Source: Streptomyces sp. NL15-2K (GTDB lineage Bacteria > Actinomycetota > Actinomycetes > Streptomycetales > Streptomycetaceae). From it: DNA of 64,000 nucleotides. This document shows positions 8,874-17,810 of this stretch, one piece after another. Made by a program: the position numbers and the translations under genes. The notes beneath the pieces were generated by a model. That model worked only from the letters and a program-made list of their open reading frames with translations. It made no database searches and was not told the DNA's origin. The DNA lies in contig NZ_CP130630.1 in the NCBI RefSeq assembly GCF_030551255.1, positions 9,609,001 to 9,673,000 on the forward strand. The letters run 5' to 3'. Each line of letters opens with the position of its first letter. Positions within the stretch are counted from its first letter, which is position 1.

Positions 8874-9778
8874 ACTTAGCCGCCATCGAGACGTCAGGTC
8901 TCAGCAAGCGGTACCCCGGCGGCCGTGGCGTCGCGGATCTCGATCTCACAGTGCAGCGTGGAGAGATCTTCGGATTCCTCGGTCCCAACGGGGCCGGGAA
9001 GACGACGACCATGAAGATGATCCTGGACCTCATCCGCCCCACGTCCGGCACCATCCGGGTCCTGGGGCTCGACCCGGTCGCCCAGGGCGCGGAGTTGCGG
9101 GCGCAGCTCGGTTATCTGCCCGGTGAGCTCGTCCTGGACGGTTCCGAGAACGTCGGAGAGCTGCTCGGCTTCTTCGCCCGGCTCCAGGGCAACGTGGACC
9201 AGACCTGGGTGACCGAGCTTGCCGACCGGCTGGAACTCGACCGTTCCCGGAAGGTGAAGAACCTCTCCAAGGGCAACAAGCAGAAGGTCGGCATCGTCCA
9301 GGCGTTCATGCACCGGCCCGCACTCCTGGTGCTCGACGAACCCACCAGCGGCCTGGACCCCCTGATGCAGCAGGTCTTCCTCAACCTCGTCACGGAGGCC
9401 AAGACCAACGGGCAGACCGTCTTCATGTCCTCCCACATCCTCAGCGAGGTGCAGGAAGTCGCCGATCGGGTCGCCATCATCAAGGACGGCCGGCTGGTCA
9501 CCATCAGTACCGTTGCCGCGCTTCAGCAGCAGGCCGTGAGCCAGGTGGAGATTCGCTTCGCCGAATCGTTCAGCACCGAGGACTTCGTCGGTCTCGAACA
9601 CGTCGGCGCCGTCCGGGCCGACGGCCACACGCTGCACTGCACCGTCGACGGCAGCGTCGACGCCCTGGTCAAACAGGTCGCGCGTTACCGCGTCGAGGCC
9701 CTGTTCTGCCAGAAGCCGGACCTGGAATCCATCTTCATGGACGAGTACGTCAAGGAAGGCGCCCCCGTTGTCCACTGA
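8870..9778 (+). CDS. ABC-2 exporter ATP-binding subunit
   Basis: This 302-residue ATPase has Walker A GPNGAGKTTT, the signature LSKGNKQKV and Walker B LLVLDEPTSGLDP. It would power export, likely of the cluster product or a toxic intermediate, with the permease encoded next. The start is GTG at 8870, overlapping the regulator stop. No other good start follows for many codons, so the third codon, TTA at 8876-8878, is very likely translated. It makes expression dependent on the bldA leucine tRNA. Confidence 0.92.
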   Translation: MNLAAIETSGLSKRYPGGRGVADLDLTVQRGEIFGFLGPNGAGKTTTMKMILDLIRPTSGTIRVLGLDPVAQGAELRAQLGYLPGELVLDGSENVGELLGFFARLQGNVDQTWVTELADRLELDRSRKVKNLSKGNKQKVGIVQAFMHRPALLVLDEPTSGLDPLMQQVFLNLVTEAKTNGQTVFMSSHILSEVQEVADRVAIIKDGRLVTISTVAALQQQAVSQVEIRFAESFSTEDFVGLEHVGAVRADGHTLHCTVDGSVDALVKQVARYRVEALFCQKPDLESIFMDEYVKEGAPVVH

Positions 9779-10559
9779 ACTCCCCGTGTTCGGCAAGGCG
9801 GTTCGCGACCAGCGGCGCGGGCTGCTGCTCTGGGGGCTAGGCGTCGCGCTGGTGACGGCCATCTACACCTCGTCGTACTCCCAGGTGAAGAACCAGGCCG
9901 ACTCGCTGGACTCGCTCCCCTCCGGCATGTCCGGCGCCATGAACTTCGACGACCTGTCCAGCGGTGCCGGTTTCCTGGAGGGCACGGTCTTCGGCCTGCT
10001 CGGACCGCTGCTGCTCCTCATCTTCGCCATCTCCACCGGGACCAGGGCTGTCGCGGGCCAGGAGCAGTCCGGGGTTCTCGACCTCTATCTCGCCTATCCG
10101 ATCACCCGCCGACGCCTCGGACTTGAGCGTTTCGGCGCCCTGTTCGTCGCCGTACTCGCCCTGACCGTGCTGATTGGCCTGGAGGTCACGGCACTGGCGT
10201 CCTCCCAGGACATGGACGTACCGGCCGGGAACGTCATCGCCGGCGCTGTCCAACTCGGCCTGCTGGCCCTGTTCTTCGGTGCCCTGGCCCTCTCCATCGG
10301 TGCCTTCACCGGGAGCAGGCCGGTCACCCTCGGCGCCACCAGTGCGGTCGCGGTGGGGACGTACGTGCTCAACGCGATCGCCTCGCAGATCGATGGCGCG
10401 CACTTCCTCCAGCGCATCACGCCCTTCTACTGGGCGCAGGGCACCCACCCGCTGCGCGAGGGCTTCGACGTCCTCGGCGTGATCGTCCTCCTCGCCGCCA
10501 CGGCGGCGGCGCTGGCCGTGGGAATGCGGGCTTTCGCCCGTCGCGACATCAACGCCTGA
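9768..10559 (+). CDS. ABC-2 exporter membrane subunit
   Basis: This 263-residue protein has about six hydrophobic segments (for example GLLLWGLGVALVTAIYT, FGLLGPLLLLIFAI and VIVLLAATAAALAVGM) and a long loop after the first. That is the ABC-2 permease layout. The proposed start is TTG at 9768, preceded by AAGGAAGG and overlapping the ATPase gene by 11 bp; GTG at 9786 is an alternative. It works in the cytoplasmic membrane with the ATPase at 8870. Confidence 0.85.
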   Translation: MSTELPVFGKAVRDQRRGLLLWGLGVALVTAIYTSSYSQVKNQADSLDSLPSGMSGAMNFDDLSSGAGFLEGTVFGLLGPLLLLIFAISTGTRAVAGQEQSGVLDLYLAYPITRRRLGLERFGALFVAVLALTVLIGLEVTALASSQDMDVPAGNVIAGAVQLGLLALFFGALALSIGAFTGSRPVTLGATSAVAVGTYVLNAIASQIDGAHFLQRITPFYWAQGTHPLREGFDVLGVIVLLAATAAALAVGMRAFARRDINA

Positions 10560-10597
10560 CCCACGGTTCGAACTCACCGCGCAACCCCTTGCCCGAC

Positions 10598-10626
10598 CCT
10601 GCCGGGGCGTTTCCCGCCCCGGCAGG
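10598..10626 (+). terminator. Terminator hairpin after the exporter operon
   Basis: A perfect 12-bp GC-rich stem (10598-10609 with 10615-10626) has a 5-base loop. It lies 39 bp after the permease stop and 51 bp before the next start, closing the regulator-exporter operon. Confidence 0.85.
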
Positions 10627-10676
10627 TGGTTCAGCACTGTCCTGTGCCAGTTGCTCGACCTCGTGGAGGCAGGTTC

Positions 10677-11348
10677 ATGGCAAAGCCGGTGATCCCCGGG
10701 CTGCAACACTTACGCAGCGTCGAGCGCACCCAGTTCGCGGCCTACCTGGCCGGATGCGTGTCCTTCTCCTACGGTGCCGCGTGCTTCATCAGGTCGGATC
10801 TGGGCACCGACCCGCTCGACGTCTTCGCCCTCGGCCTGATTGAGCACCTGCCGCTGACCATCGGTCTCGCCCAGGCACTGTTCGCGGCCCTGTGCATCGC
10901 CGTCTGGGCGGCCTGGAACCGCTGCCGCCCGGTGCTCTCGCCGTTCGGCACCTTCCTCTTCTGCGGCAGCATGATCGACCTCATGCGTGCCTGGGACTTC
11001 GCCGGACTGCCTGTTCCCGACCCGGTCCTGATGGTGCTCGGCAGCCTGCTGTGCGCGTACGGGTCCTCGCTCATCATCATCAGCGGCGTCGGCATCCGGG
11101 CCATGGACCTCGTGGCGATCAGCATGACGGAGCACTGGCGCTGGCCGTTCTGGGCCGCCAAGTTCAGCACCGAACTGCTGCTCCTGGTCAGCGGTTACCT
11201 GCTCGGCGGCCCGGTGGGCATCGGCACCGTCTGCTTCCTGGTCGTGGTGGACCTTCTCGTACAGCCCTTGATGAGGCTCAACGGGAGTGTGCTGCGTCTG
11301 CGCAACGCGGGCATGCCCAGCCTGAGCGTTGCCAGAACCGCCGCCTGA
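10677..11348 (+). CDS. YczE/YitT-type integral membrane protein
   Basis: This 223-residue membrane protein has about five transmembrane stretches (FAAYLAGCVSFSYGAA, GLAQALFAALCIAVWAAW, LMVLGSLLCAYGSSLIIIS and others) and the conserved DLGTDPLDVFALGL signature. YczE of Bacillus, encoded beside the carrier-protein activating enzyme Sfp, supports polyketide/peptide production by an unknown mechanism. A similar accessory role here is inferred. The start at 10677 has GGAGG upstream; codon 12 is TTA (10710-10712), a second bldA-dependent gene in this cluster. It marks the apparent right edge of the PKS/NRPS region. Confidence 0.82.
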   Translation: MAKPVIPGLQHLRSVERTQFAAYLAGCVSFSYGAACFIRSDLGTDPLDVFALGLIEHLPLTIGLAQALFAALCIAVWAAWNRCRPVLSPFGTFLFCGSMIDLMRAWDFAGLPVPDPVLMVLGSLLCAYGSSLIIISGVGIRAMDLVAISMTEHWRWPFWAAKFSTELLLLVSGYLLGGPVGIGTVCFLVVVDLLVQPLMRLNGSVLRLRNAGMPSLSVARTAA

Positions 11349-11429
11349 CACCCGTGGCAGGTCATCGCACCGCCGAGTGTCTGTTGCCTGCCTGCCTGCC
11401 GGTGGAGGCGAGTTCGGCCCGTGACGCTT

Positions 11430-11801
11430 GATCTCGGCCCGGATCCGAGGCGTCTGGCTCTGCACCAGCTGCCCGCCGAAGACGGGTGCCGTGAGGTTGA
11501 TCCGCAGCGTGCGCTCCCACTGGTCGTCGCCGGTGTCGGCGGCGGACATCCTGTCCATGATGCCGGCGTTGTTGGCGGTGGTGACGACCTGGTCGATGAC
11601 GTGTTGGTCGCTGAGGTCCCCGGCCACGGTGCCGGCGGCGGTGTTTTCGTCGGCCGCGGCCTTGCCGCCGGCGGCGTTGATGTCGGCGCGGACGAGGCGT
11701 GCGTCCTCCGCGGCGAAGCGCAGGGCGGCGGCGCGGTCGATGCCGGAGCCCGCACCGGTGATGACGACCGCCTTGCCGGAGAGGCCCGGCGCGAGCCTCA
11801 T
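11430..11801 (-). pseudogene. Short-chain dehydrogenase remnant
   Basis: The frame begins MRLAPGLSGKAVVITGAGSG, the Rossmann glycine motif, and contains NNAGIMDRMSAAD and RINLTAP. However, VVTTA runs straight into NNAGIMD, losing the stretch that normally separates them. Nothing resembling the catalytic Ser/Tyr/Lys region follows. A full enzyme is about 250 residues; only about 125 remain. It is an internally deleted, C-terminally truncated pseudogene. Confidence 0.82.
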
Positions 11802-11815
11802 GACTGGGTTCTCCT

Positions 11816-12028
11816 TCAGTTGCTGATGACGAGCATGGCGCGGCGGTAGCGAGGGTCGTCGGCCAGGGCCTCGCACAGCCGGTCGGCGTGCGGCTCGTCG
11901 ACCACCGCGGCGAAGGTGGGGTCCTCGATGACGTACAGATTGTGCTCGGCCATCAGCCGGGCCGCGTCCAGGGAGCCGCTGTCGACGCTCACCGACTCGT
12001 ATTCCACCGCCAGGTCACGTGCGCGCAC
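11816..12028 (-). pseudogene. CBS-domain protein remnant with internal deletion
   Basis: A 70-residue frame starts at GTG 12028 with GAGGAG upstream. It opens like actinobacterial CBS-domain proteins (ARDLAVEY, then LDAARLMAEHNL). It then jumps to a segment that normally lies much later (EDPTFAAVVDEPHADRLCEAL). The middle of the CBS pair is gone. It could still be translated, but it is unlikely to bind nucleotide. It lies 14 bp upstream of the dehydrogenase remnant on the same strand. Confidence 0.65.
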
Positions 12029-12120
12029 GGTCGGCTCCTCATCAGCTGGAACGTCTCCGGGACCCAGCGTCGTACGCGTCCCGCCCCGGCGGCAGGTCAC
12101 CGCACGGAAACATACGCAAC

Positions 12121-13002
12121 CTATGCGCCGTCCCCGCATGACGCGGCCAGGATCTGCGCCACCAGCCTGATGACGTCGTCGGGCGCCTCGTCCAGCAGCA
12201 GATGACCCGAGCCGTCCAGGACATGCAGGCTGGTGTCCAGATGCCGCTGCGCGACCGGCCGCACCCGCCGGGGCGGCAGGAAGACGTCGTGCCGCCCGGT
12301 GGCCACAAGACATGGCACGGACCGCCGCTCGGCCAGCAGCGCCGACGGCAGCGGGGGAGGGGCGAGACTGCTGCGGCAGCAGCGGGCGACCAGGGCCATC
12401 CATTCCGCGAGCTCGTCCGGCACCCCTCCGCCCGGCGCCACCATGTGACCCAGCACCCGGGCGGCCCGCGGCGCGGTAGGCCGGGCCAGCCACGGCACGG
12501 TGGCGGCCACGACCGCCGGAGGGACCAGCAGCCGCACCAGACCGGCGCTGGACAACAGGACCCGCCCGGCGATCCGCGGGGACGGGCAGGCGAGCACGAT
12601 GGCACCGCCGAGCGAGTGCCCGACCACCAGGGCCGGCCCGGGCACCACCTCCTCCAGTGCCTCGGCCAGCCACCGCCCGTACCATGCCGAGCGCCGCCTG
12701 CGCGGACGGATATCCGCGCTCAGACCCGGCTGCCCGGGCACGTCGAGCACCACCGTCGGCCACCGGACGGCCAGCGCCTGCGCAACGTGCCGATAGACGG
12801 CGCCGTTCGTATTCGTCCCGGGCACCAGCACCACGGTCGGCGACTCGGCCACCGGCGCAGCGCCGACGGTGAGGACGCTGGTGACCCCGGCAGCCGTATC
12901 GATCTCCCGGCGCCGGTGCGGCATACCCCACTCACCCAACCGCTCGAGACACCAATCCCGTACCTGCTGACGGCACTTGGAACCGCGATAGATGGAGGGC
13001 AT
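12121..13002 (-). CDS. Alpha/beta hydrolase
   Basis: This 293-residue protein has a core beginning VVLVPGTNTNGAVYRHVAQAL, the nucleophile elbow VVGHSLGGAIVL, a C-terminal acid region in ATGRHDVFLPP, and the His in DGSGHLLLDEAP. It is a soluble serine hydrolase of unknown substrate. The start MPSIYRGSK at 13002 is chosen over the longer frame from 13068 because of the GGAG site and because the upstream residues look non-coding. The CBS and dehydrogenase remnants lie downstream on the same strand. Confidence 0.8.
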   Translation of the reverse strand: MPSIYRGSKCRQQVRDWCLERLGEWGMPHRRREIDTAAGVTSVLTVGAAPVAESPTVVLVPGTNTNGAVYRHVAQALAVRWPTVVLDVPGQPGLSADIRPRRRRSAWYGRWLAEALEEVVPGPALVVGHSLGGAIVLACPSPRIAGRVLLSSAGLVRLLVPPAVVAATVPWLARPTAPRAARVLGHMVAPGGGVPDELAEWMALVARCCRSSLAPPPLPSALLAERRSVPCLVATGRHDVFLPPRRVRPVAQRHLDTSLHVLDGSGHLLLDEAPDDVIRLVAQILAASCGDGA

Positions 13003-13332
13003 GTCGGCAGCGTACTCCCCCAGCCCGGCTCCGGAACCGGGCCGGGACTTGAGCGCTCGGGCCGGCATGAGTCAACGGCCCGGCCGCCGTAGCCGTCGCC
13101 TTCACTCCGGCGGTGAACCGGCGGAGACCTGGGATCGCCCGGCGCTGTGCGAGCACACGAACAGCACGCTGGGCTGGGGCTGCTGACCGGACTCGGACAT
13201 GGCCTTACCACCTCCCTGACGGAGCCGTCACCGTCGACACCGGGTGGCGGCCAACGGAAAGCTACGCCGGGGCGCCCCGTCCGAGGAGGCTGCCGCCTGG
13301 GATGTCACCACCGTTCAACGCAGCCGAGCGGC

Positions 13333-14604
13333 TCAGGGCGTCCGGCGGGCGGTGATGGCCCGGCGTATGCCGTAGGCGGCGACGCCGAGAGCGAGGACTG
13401 CGGTGCCCCATGCGATGGAAGCGGCGGGCAGGGTGAAGGCCAGCAGCAGGCACCCGGTCAGGCCGAGCGCGGGGACGATGCGGGGCGGGCGCCTCTCGTC
13501 CGGAGTGAGTGTCCAGGCCGAGGCGTTGGCTACGGCGTAGTAGACGAGAACGCCGAAGGAGGAGAAGCCGATCGCGCCGCGCAGGTCGGTGGTGGCGCTC
13601 AGGATCGCGACGACGGCGCCCACCAGCAGTTCGGCGCGGTGCGGCACTTGGAAGCGCGGGTGGACGTCGGCCAGGACGTGCGGCAGATGCCGGTCGCGGG
13701 CCATTGCCAGAGTGGTCCGGGAGACGCCAAGGATCAGGGCGAGCAGGGAGCCGAGCGCGGCGACGGCCGCCCCGAGCCGCACGACGGGCGCCAGCCAGTT
13801 CGCGCCGGCGGCGCGCACCGCCTCCGACAGCGAAGCGGCCGCCTCTGCCAGCCCGACCGGGCCGAGCACGGTCAAGACGGCTACGGCCACCGCTGCGTAT
13901 ACGACCAGGGTGAGGGCCAGGGCGAGCGGGATGGCGCGGGGGATGGTGCGCGCGGGATCGCGGACTTCCTCGCCGAGGGTGGCGATGCGGGCGTACCCGG
14001 CGAAGGCGAAGAACAGCAGGCCCGCGGCCTGCAGGACGCCGATGACGCCGGCGTCGGAGCCGACGTCCAGGCGGGTCGTGTCCGTCGCCGAGGAGGTGAG
14101 GCTCGCGACCACGACCGCCGCCAGCACTGCCAGGACGACGGCGACGACGGCTCGGGTGAGCCATGCGCTCTTCTGGATCCCGGCGTAGTTGACGGCTGTC
14201 AGTGCCACCACCGCGGCGACCGCGACGGCGTGGGCGTGGCCGGGCCAGACGTACGAGCCGACGGTGAGCGCCATCGCGGCGCAGGAGGCGGTCTTGCCGA
14301 TCACGAAGGCCCAGCCGGCCAGGTAGCCCCAGAAGTCGCCGAGCCGTTCGCGCCCGTAGACGTAGGTGCCGCCGGAGGCGGGATAGCGGGCGGCCAGCCG
14401 GGCGGAGGACGTGGCATTGCAGTAGGCCACCACCGCGGCCACCGCCAGACCGACCAATAGGCCGGAGCCGGCTGCGCGGGCGGCCGGGGCGAGCGCCGCG
14501 AAGATGCCGGCGCCGATCATCGAGCCCAGCCCGATCAGCACGGCGTCAGTGACGCCGAGGCGCCGCTGGAGCTGAGGTGATGCGGTCTCGGTGGGCTGAC
14601 CCAT
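13333..14604 (-). CDS. APC-family amino acid/polyamine permease
   Basis: This 423-residue protein has about twelve hydrophobic segments. It opens with LGVTDAVLIGLGSMIGAGIF, the hallmark first helix of APC permeases, and contains YPASGGTYVYGRERLG and FFAFAGYARIATLGEEVRDPART. It imports or exchanges an amino acid or amine across the cytoplasmic membrane. The start at 14604 has GGAGG upstream. It is divergent from the ArsR-phosphatase gene and shares its operator region, so it may be controlled by that regulator. The GC-rich antisense frames over this gene are shadows. Confidence 0.9.
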   Translation of the reverse strand: MGQPTETASPQLQRRLGVTDAVLIGLGSMIGAGIFAALAPAARAAGSGLLVGLAVAAVVAYCNATSSARLAARYPASGGTYVYGRERLGDFWGYLAGWAFVIGKTASCAAMALTVGSYVWPGHAHAVAVAAVVALTAVNYAGIQKSAWLTRAVVAVVLAVLAAVVVASLTSSATDTTRLDVGSDAGVIGVLQAAGLLFFAFAGYARIATLGEEVRDPARTIPRAIPLALALTLVVYAAVAVAVLTVLGPVGLAEAAASLSEAVRAAGANWLAPVVRLGAAVAALGSLLALILGVSRTTLAMARDRHLPHVLADVHPRFQVPHRAELLVGAVVAILSATTDLRGAIGFSSFGVLVYYAVANASAWTLTPDERRPPRIVPALGLTGCLLLAFTLPAASIAWGTAVLALGVAAYGIRRAITARRTP

Positions 14605-14656
14605 GACGTGCCTCCGTCGTCCGGCGGTGGGGCCGCGATGGCCCCCGCCAGCAAGG

Positions 14657-14678
14657 TACATCAACTGTGTTTGATGTA
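14657..14678. promoter_or_regulatory. ArsR-type operator
   Basis: A perfect 8-bp inverted repeat, TACATCAA (14657-14664) and TTGATGTA (14671-14678), has a 6-base spacer. The core ATCAA-N-TTGAT matches the classic ArsR/SmtB operator form. It lies 11 bp before the regulator ATG and between two divergent genes. Confidence 0.85.
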
Positions 14679-14688
14679 TTCTCGCTGT

Positions 14689-15468
14689 ATGAGGTCCTCG
14701 GGTCATGCCGCCCCGGCGTTTGTGCACCTGGCCGCTCATCCGCTGCGGTGGCGGCTGCTGACCGAGCTGGCCGCAAGCGACTACCGGGTCCGGGAACTGG
14801 TGGAACGGGTCGGCCAGCCGCAGAACCTGGTCTCCTACCATCTGCGACTGCTGCGCGGAGGCGGGCTGGTCACCGCCCGCCGCAGCAGCTTCGACGGCCG
14901 TGACAGCTACTACCACCTGGACCTGGAGCGTTGCGCGCACGCACTCGCCGATGCCGGCACCGCCCTGCACCCGGCGCTGGGATTCGATCCCACCTCCTCG
15001 CCGCCGTCCACACCGCCACCCACGAGGTCCGCCGTGCTGTTCGCCTGCACCGGCAACAGCGCCCGCTCACCGATCGCCGAGGCGCTGCTGCGGCACCGCA
15101 CGCACGGTCAGGTCGAGGTGACCAGCGCCGGCAGCCACCCCAAACCCCGCATCCACCCCGACGCGGTGCGGGTCCTGCGTGAGCACCACGGGATCGACAT
15201 CTCCAGTCGGCGTCCGCAACACCTGGACACCTTGGCCGACCGCCGGTTCGACTACGTGATCAGCCTGTGCGACAAGGTCCGCGAGGTCTGCCCCGACTTC
15301 GGCGACCGCCCGCGGCTGGCTCACTGGAGTATCCCCGACCCCGCCCCGGCCGGCGGCGACGAACCGGCCGGCTACCCCGCCTTCGTCCGCACGGCGGCAG
15401 AGATCGACACCCGCATCCGCTACCTGCTGCCGCTGCTCGCCCGCACGCCACAGGAGGTCAAGCCATGA
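14689..15468 (+). CDS. ArsR regulator fused to a low-molecular-weight phosphatase/arsenate reductase
   Basis: This is a 259-residue fusion. Residues 1-100 form an ArsR-type winged helix (LVERVGQPQNLVSYHLRLLR as recognition helix). Residues 112-255 form a low-molecular-weight phosphatase domain with the P-loop CTGNSARSP (Cys120) and a later Asp-Pro loop (WSIPDPA). Stand-alone relatives of the second domain reduce arsenate or act as protein-tyrosine phosphatases. Fusion suggests sensing and detoxification in one chain. There is no obvious metal-binding Cys pair in the ArsR half. ATG 14689 may be leaderless. The stop overlaps the VOC gene start (ATGA). Confidence 0.85.
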   Translation: MRSSGHAAPAFVHLAAHPLRWRLLTELAASDYRVRELVERVGQPQNLVSYHLRLLRGGGLVTARRSSFDGRDSYYHLDLERCAHALADAGTALHPALGFDPTSSPPSTPPPTRSAVLFACTGNSARSPIAEALLRHRTHGQVEVTSAGSHPKPRIHPDAVRVLREHHGIDISSRRPQHLDTLADRRFDYVISLCDKVREVCPDFGDRPRLAHWSIPDPAPAGGDEPAGYPAFVRTAAEIDTRIRYLLPLLARTPQEVKP

Positions 15469-15842
15469 CAAGGCCCGATCAGTTCGCCAGCGTCCGGTAC
15501 CTCGTCGACGACGTCCAGGAGGCCGTCGACTTCTACACCACCCATCTGGGCTTCACCCTCCGCAGCAACCCTGCCCCGGCCTTCGCCGACGTGGTGCGAG
15601 GGCCGCTGCGGCTGCTGCTGTCCGGCCCCGCCAGCTCCGGTGCCCGCGCCACCCCCAGCGGCGCCGGCGCCGGACGCAACCGCATCCACCTGATCGTTGA
15701 CAACCTCGACACCGAGATCGACCGGCTCCGCGACGCCGGACTGACCTTCCACAGCGATGTGGTCTCCGGCCCCGGCGGACGCCAGATCCTGCTCACCGAC
15801 CCCGCAGGCAACCTCATCGAACTGTTCGAATCTGCCCATTAG
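15465..15842 (+). CDS. VOC-family (glyoxalase/bleomycin-resistance-like) protein
   Basis: This 125-residue single VOC domain has paired beta-alpha-beta-beta-beta units: VRYLVDDVQEAVDFYTTHLGF at the start and DPAGNLIELFES at the end. The RIHLIVDN strand and the final Glu are candidate metal ligands. It is translationally coupled (ATGA) to the ArsR-phosphatase gene. Similar VOC genes accompany arsenic operons, where some cleave or bind organoarsenicals; that role is inferred here. Confidence 0.82.
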   Translation: MTRPDQFASVRYLVDDVQEAVDFYTTHLGFTLRSNPAPAFADVVRGPLRLLLSGPASSGARATPSGAGAGRNRIHLIVDNLDTEIDRLRDAGLTFHSDVVSGPGGRQILLTDPAGNLIELFESAH

Positions 15843-16057
15843 GTGAGCCGCCTTCTTCTTCACTCCGGCCCCGAAAGGATCAGCGATCCGCGGCGTCGCC
15901 TATGGCCTCGGGCTGCTTCCCGGCCGCCCGCCTATGACCGAGCCTTTTCAGCGTGGCCACTGATCGGGTGACGGCTTCGGCGTCCGCAACGCACGAGGCT
16001 CCCCTGCCGTTGAGGGAGGTGTTCGACGTCTCAACTCATCGGCGCAGTAGCCTCGTT

Positions 16058-16470
16058 GGTTCCCAACCCTGCCGCACTCGACCTGCCCACGCCCTGGTCG
16101 AGTGGGTAACCATGCTCATCGTCACCCGCGAGGGTGAACGCCGCTGCAAGCTCCACCGCACCAGCCCTGGTCGGCCTGGTGTACCTGCGCCGGCACGACA
16201 CCCTCGCCCAACTCGCCGTCGGCTTCGGCATCTCCGTCGGCACCGCCCACGCCTACACGGCAGCCGTCGTCGACCTGCTCGCCGACCGCGCGCCCGGACT
16301 GCTGCGCGCCCTGCGCGAAGCCGCCCCGGACTACGTCCTGATCGGCGGCACCCTGGCAGAGTGCGACCGGGTCGGCGACAGCCGGGCCGACTTCTCCCAC
16401 AAGCAGCGACGACATGGGGGCGCAGAGGCGACCAGCTACCACAAGACGGAGTTCGGGGCGAAGTACCACC
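16058..16470 (+). pseudogene. IS5-family transposase remnant
   Basis: Pieces of one DDE transposase appear in shifting frames: ALVEWVTMLIVTREGERRCKL, then LVGLVYLRRHDTLAQLAVGF, SVGTAHAYTAAVVDLL, and LAECDRVGD with HKQRRHG. At least two frameshifts separate them, and the catalytic C-terminal half is missing. No terminal inverted repeats were found. It is a dead insertion sequence. Confidence 0.75.
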
Positions 16471-17024
16471 AGTGCTTCGAGAAGACCGGCCCGGACGGGC
16501 AGCCGACAACGCGCGCACGCGACTCGTGCGCGGACGGGCGCGGTCGGTGGTGGCCATCGGTGTACTCCTGACGTGCGGCTCAGCGTACGGATCCGGCCAT
16601 CACGCGGACGGCGGGGGCCGGCGTATGCATCCAGTGATCCACAGGCCCCGGGTGGTGCGCACGCTGAGAGGAACGTCTCCGCCGGTCCTCGCCGCCCCTT
16701 GTCGCCATCGGGAGCGGGCTCGGCGACGCGGACGAGGAGCAGACTCGCCTATGGCGGCGAGGGCTGCCAGGTGAGGGAGACTTCCGTGCGGCTGCTGTCA
16801 GGGCTGGGTCCGTAGGTGCGGCCGACTGACGCTGCTGGGCCCGCGTCCGCGCTGGCCGAATTTCGCTGAAGCGTGCGGGTCAGCGTTCGGCGCCCCGCTT
16901 GAAGGTCGAACGGGCCCACTGGTAGCCGACCAGCCCGAGCCGGCGCACAAGGCGGGAGCCGTCCACGCGTCGTTGCCGATCCATTTCCGCACGCAGTCTG
17001 GACCGTGCGTCCGTACCCGTCGAG
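16471..17024. other. Non-coding or decayed stretch
   Basis: There is no convincing gene on either strand. The minus-strand stretch 16880-17000 can be read as a gene-like tail (RRLGLVGYQWARSTFKRGAER) ending near 16880, but no start or family is recognisable. It is probably more debris next to the IS5 remnant. Confidence 0.5.
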
Positions 17025-17756
17025 TCACGCGTCCGGGTGAGTGCGAATGAGCGTGTCGAGTCGCTGCCATGCCGGAGATGAGGCGTTGACCGTTCCCTGG
17101 ATGAGGGCGGGGATCTCGGAGGTTGCATCGAGCTGGGGCGGTTCGTCGGGTCCGTAGCGTTCCCGGGTCGCCTCGACGATCCGGCGGGCGAGGTCGTCGA
17201 TGCGGGGATCGTCCTCGTCGAGGTCGTGCGCGTGGTCGTAGTCCAGGAAGAGCTGCCGCAGCGCCGGGTCGGCCAGGGTCTCGGCCTGGTCGTGAAACAG
17301 GGTGATCGCGCGGTCCGGGTGGGTGGCGAACACGAGGATCCACAGGTCGCGTTGCAGGTCCACCCAACGAGGGGTGAACCCCCAGCGGGCCAAATCCTCC
17401 AGATGGGCACCGACCTCGGCGGGCAGCGGCGCCAGCTGCCCGGCGGCGAGCCGGCGCAGGCGCTCCTGCGTTGTCCGCAGGCCACGGATGCGGGCCGTGA
17501 GCTCGTCGTCGATCTCGCGCAGCGCCTCCTGGAACTCCTCGTCGGGCGCTGATCGCAGGTCCCGGATACGGGCCAGGGGCACGCCGGCTTCGGCAAGCGT
17601 CCGGATCTTGATCAGGGCGATGGCATCGTTCGCGCCGTATCGCCGGTAGCCGGACGCATCGCGGTCGGGCTCGGGGAGCAGCCCTTTGTCGTGGTAGACG
17701 CGGATGGTCTTGATCGACACTCCGACGTACCTCGCCAGCTGCCCGATGGTGATCAC
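17025..17756 (-). CDS. MerR-family transcriptional activator
   Basis: This 243-residue protein has an N-terminal MerR DNA-binding domain (ITIGQLARYVGVSIKTIRVYHDKGLL, then SGYRRYGANDAIALIKI), a coiled-coil linker (residues about 80-120) and a roughly 120-residue helical C-terminal domain of unknown ligand. No Cys pattern for metal binding is seen. The start is GTG 17756. It faces a small gene across a 54-bp gap that contains a textbook MerR promoter (17773-17804), so it likely controls that gene. Confidence 0.87.
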   Translation of the reverse strand: MITIGQLARYVGVSIKTIRVYHDKGLLPEPDRDASGYRRYGANDAIALIKIRTLAEAGVPLARIRDLRSAPDEEFQEALREIDDELTARIRGLRTTQERLRRLAAGQLAPLPAEVGAHLEDLARWGFTPRWVDLQRDLWILVFATHPDRAITLFHDQAETLADPALRQLFLDYDHAHDLDEDDPRIDDLARRIVEATRERYGPDEPPQLDATSEIPALIQGTVNASSPAWQRLDTLIRTHPDA

Positions 17757-17772
17757 CCGGCCATCGTCCCAC

Positions 17773-17804
17773 TTGACCCTTCCCCTGGGGCAGGGTTGCA
17801 GCAT
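17773..17804 (+). promoter_or_regulatory. MerR-type promoter with over-long spacer and central dyad
   Basis: A -35 box TTGACC (17773-17778) and a -10-like CAGCAT (17799-17804) are separated by 20 bp, longer than the normal 17. A dyad centred at 17786 fills the spacer: outer arms ACCCT and AGGGT, inner arms CCCC and GGGG. This is the architecture that MerR proteins untwist to activate. The transcript would start at about 17811, the ATG of the small gene. Confidence 0.75.
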
Positions 17805-17810
17805 GGCGTC

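Noticed and set aside
10710..11429. Minus-strand extension of the dehydrogenase frame into the YczE-like gene
   Set aside because: After the INLTAP motif the frame no longer resembles a dehydrogenase, and the plus strand is a convincing membrane protein.
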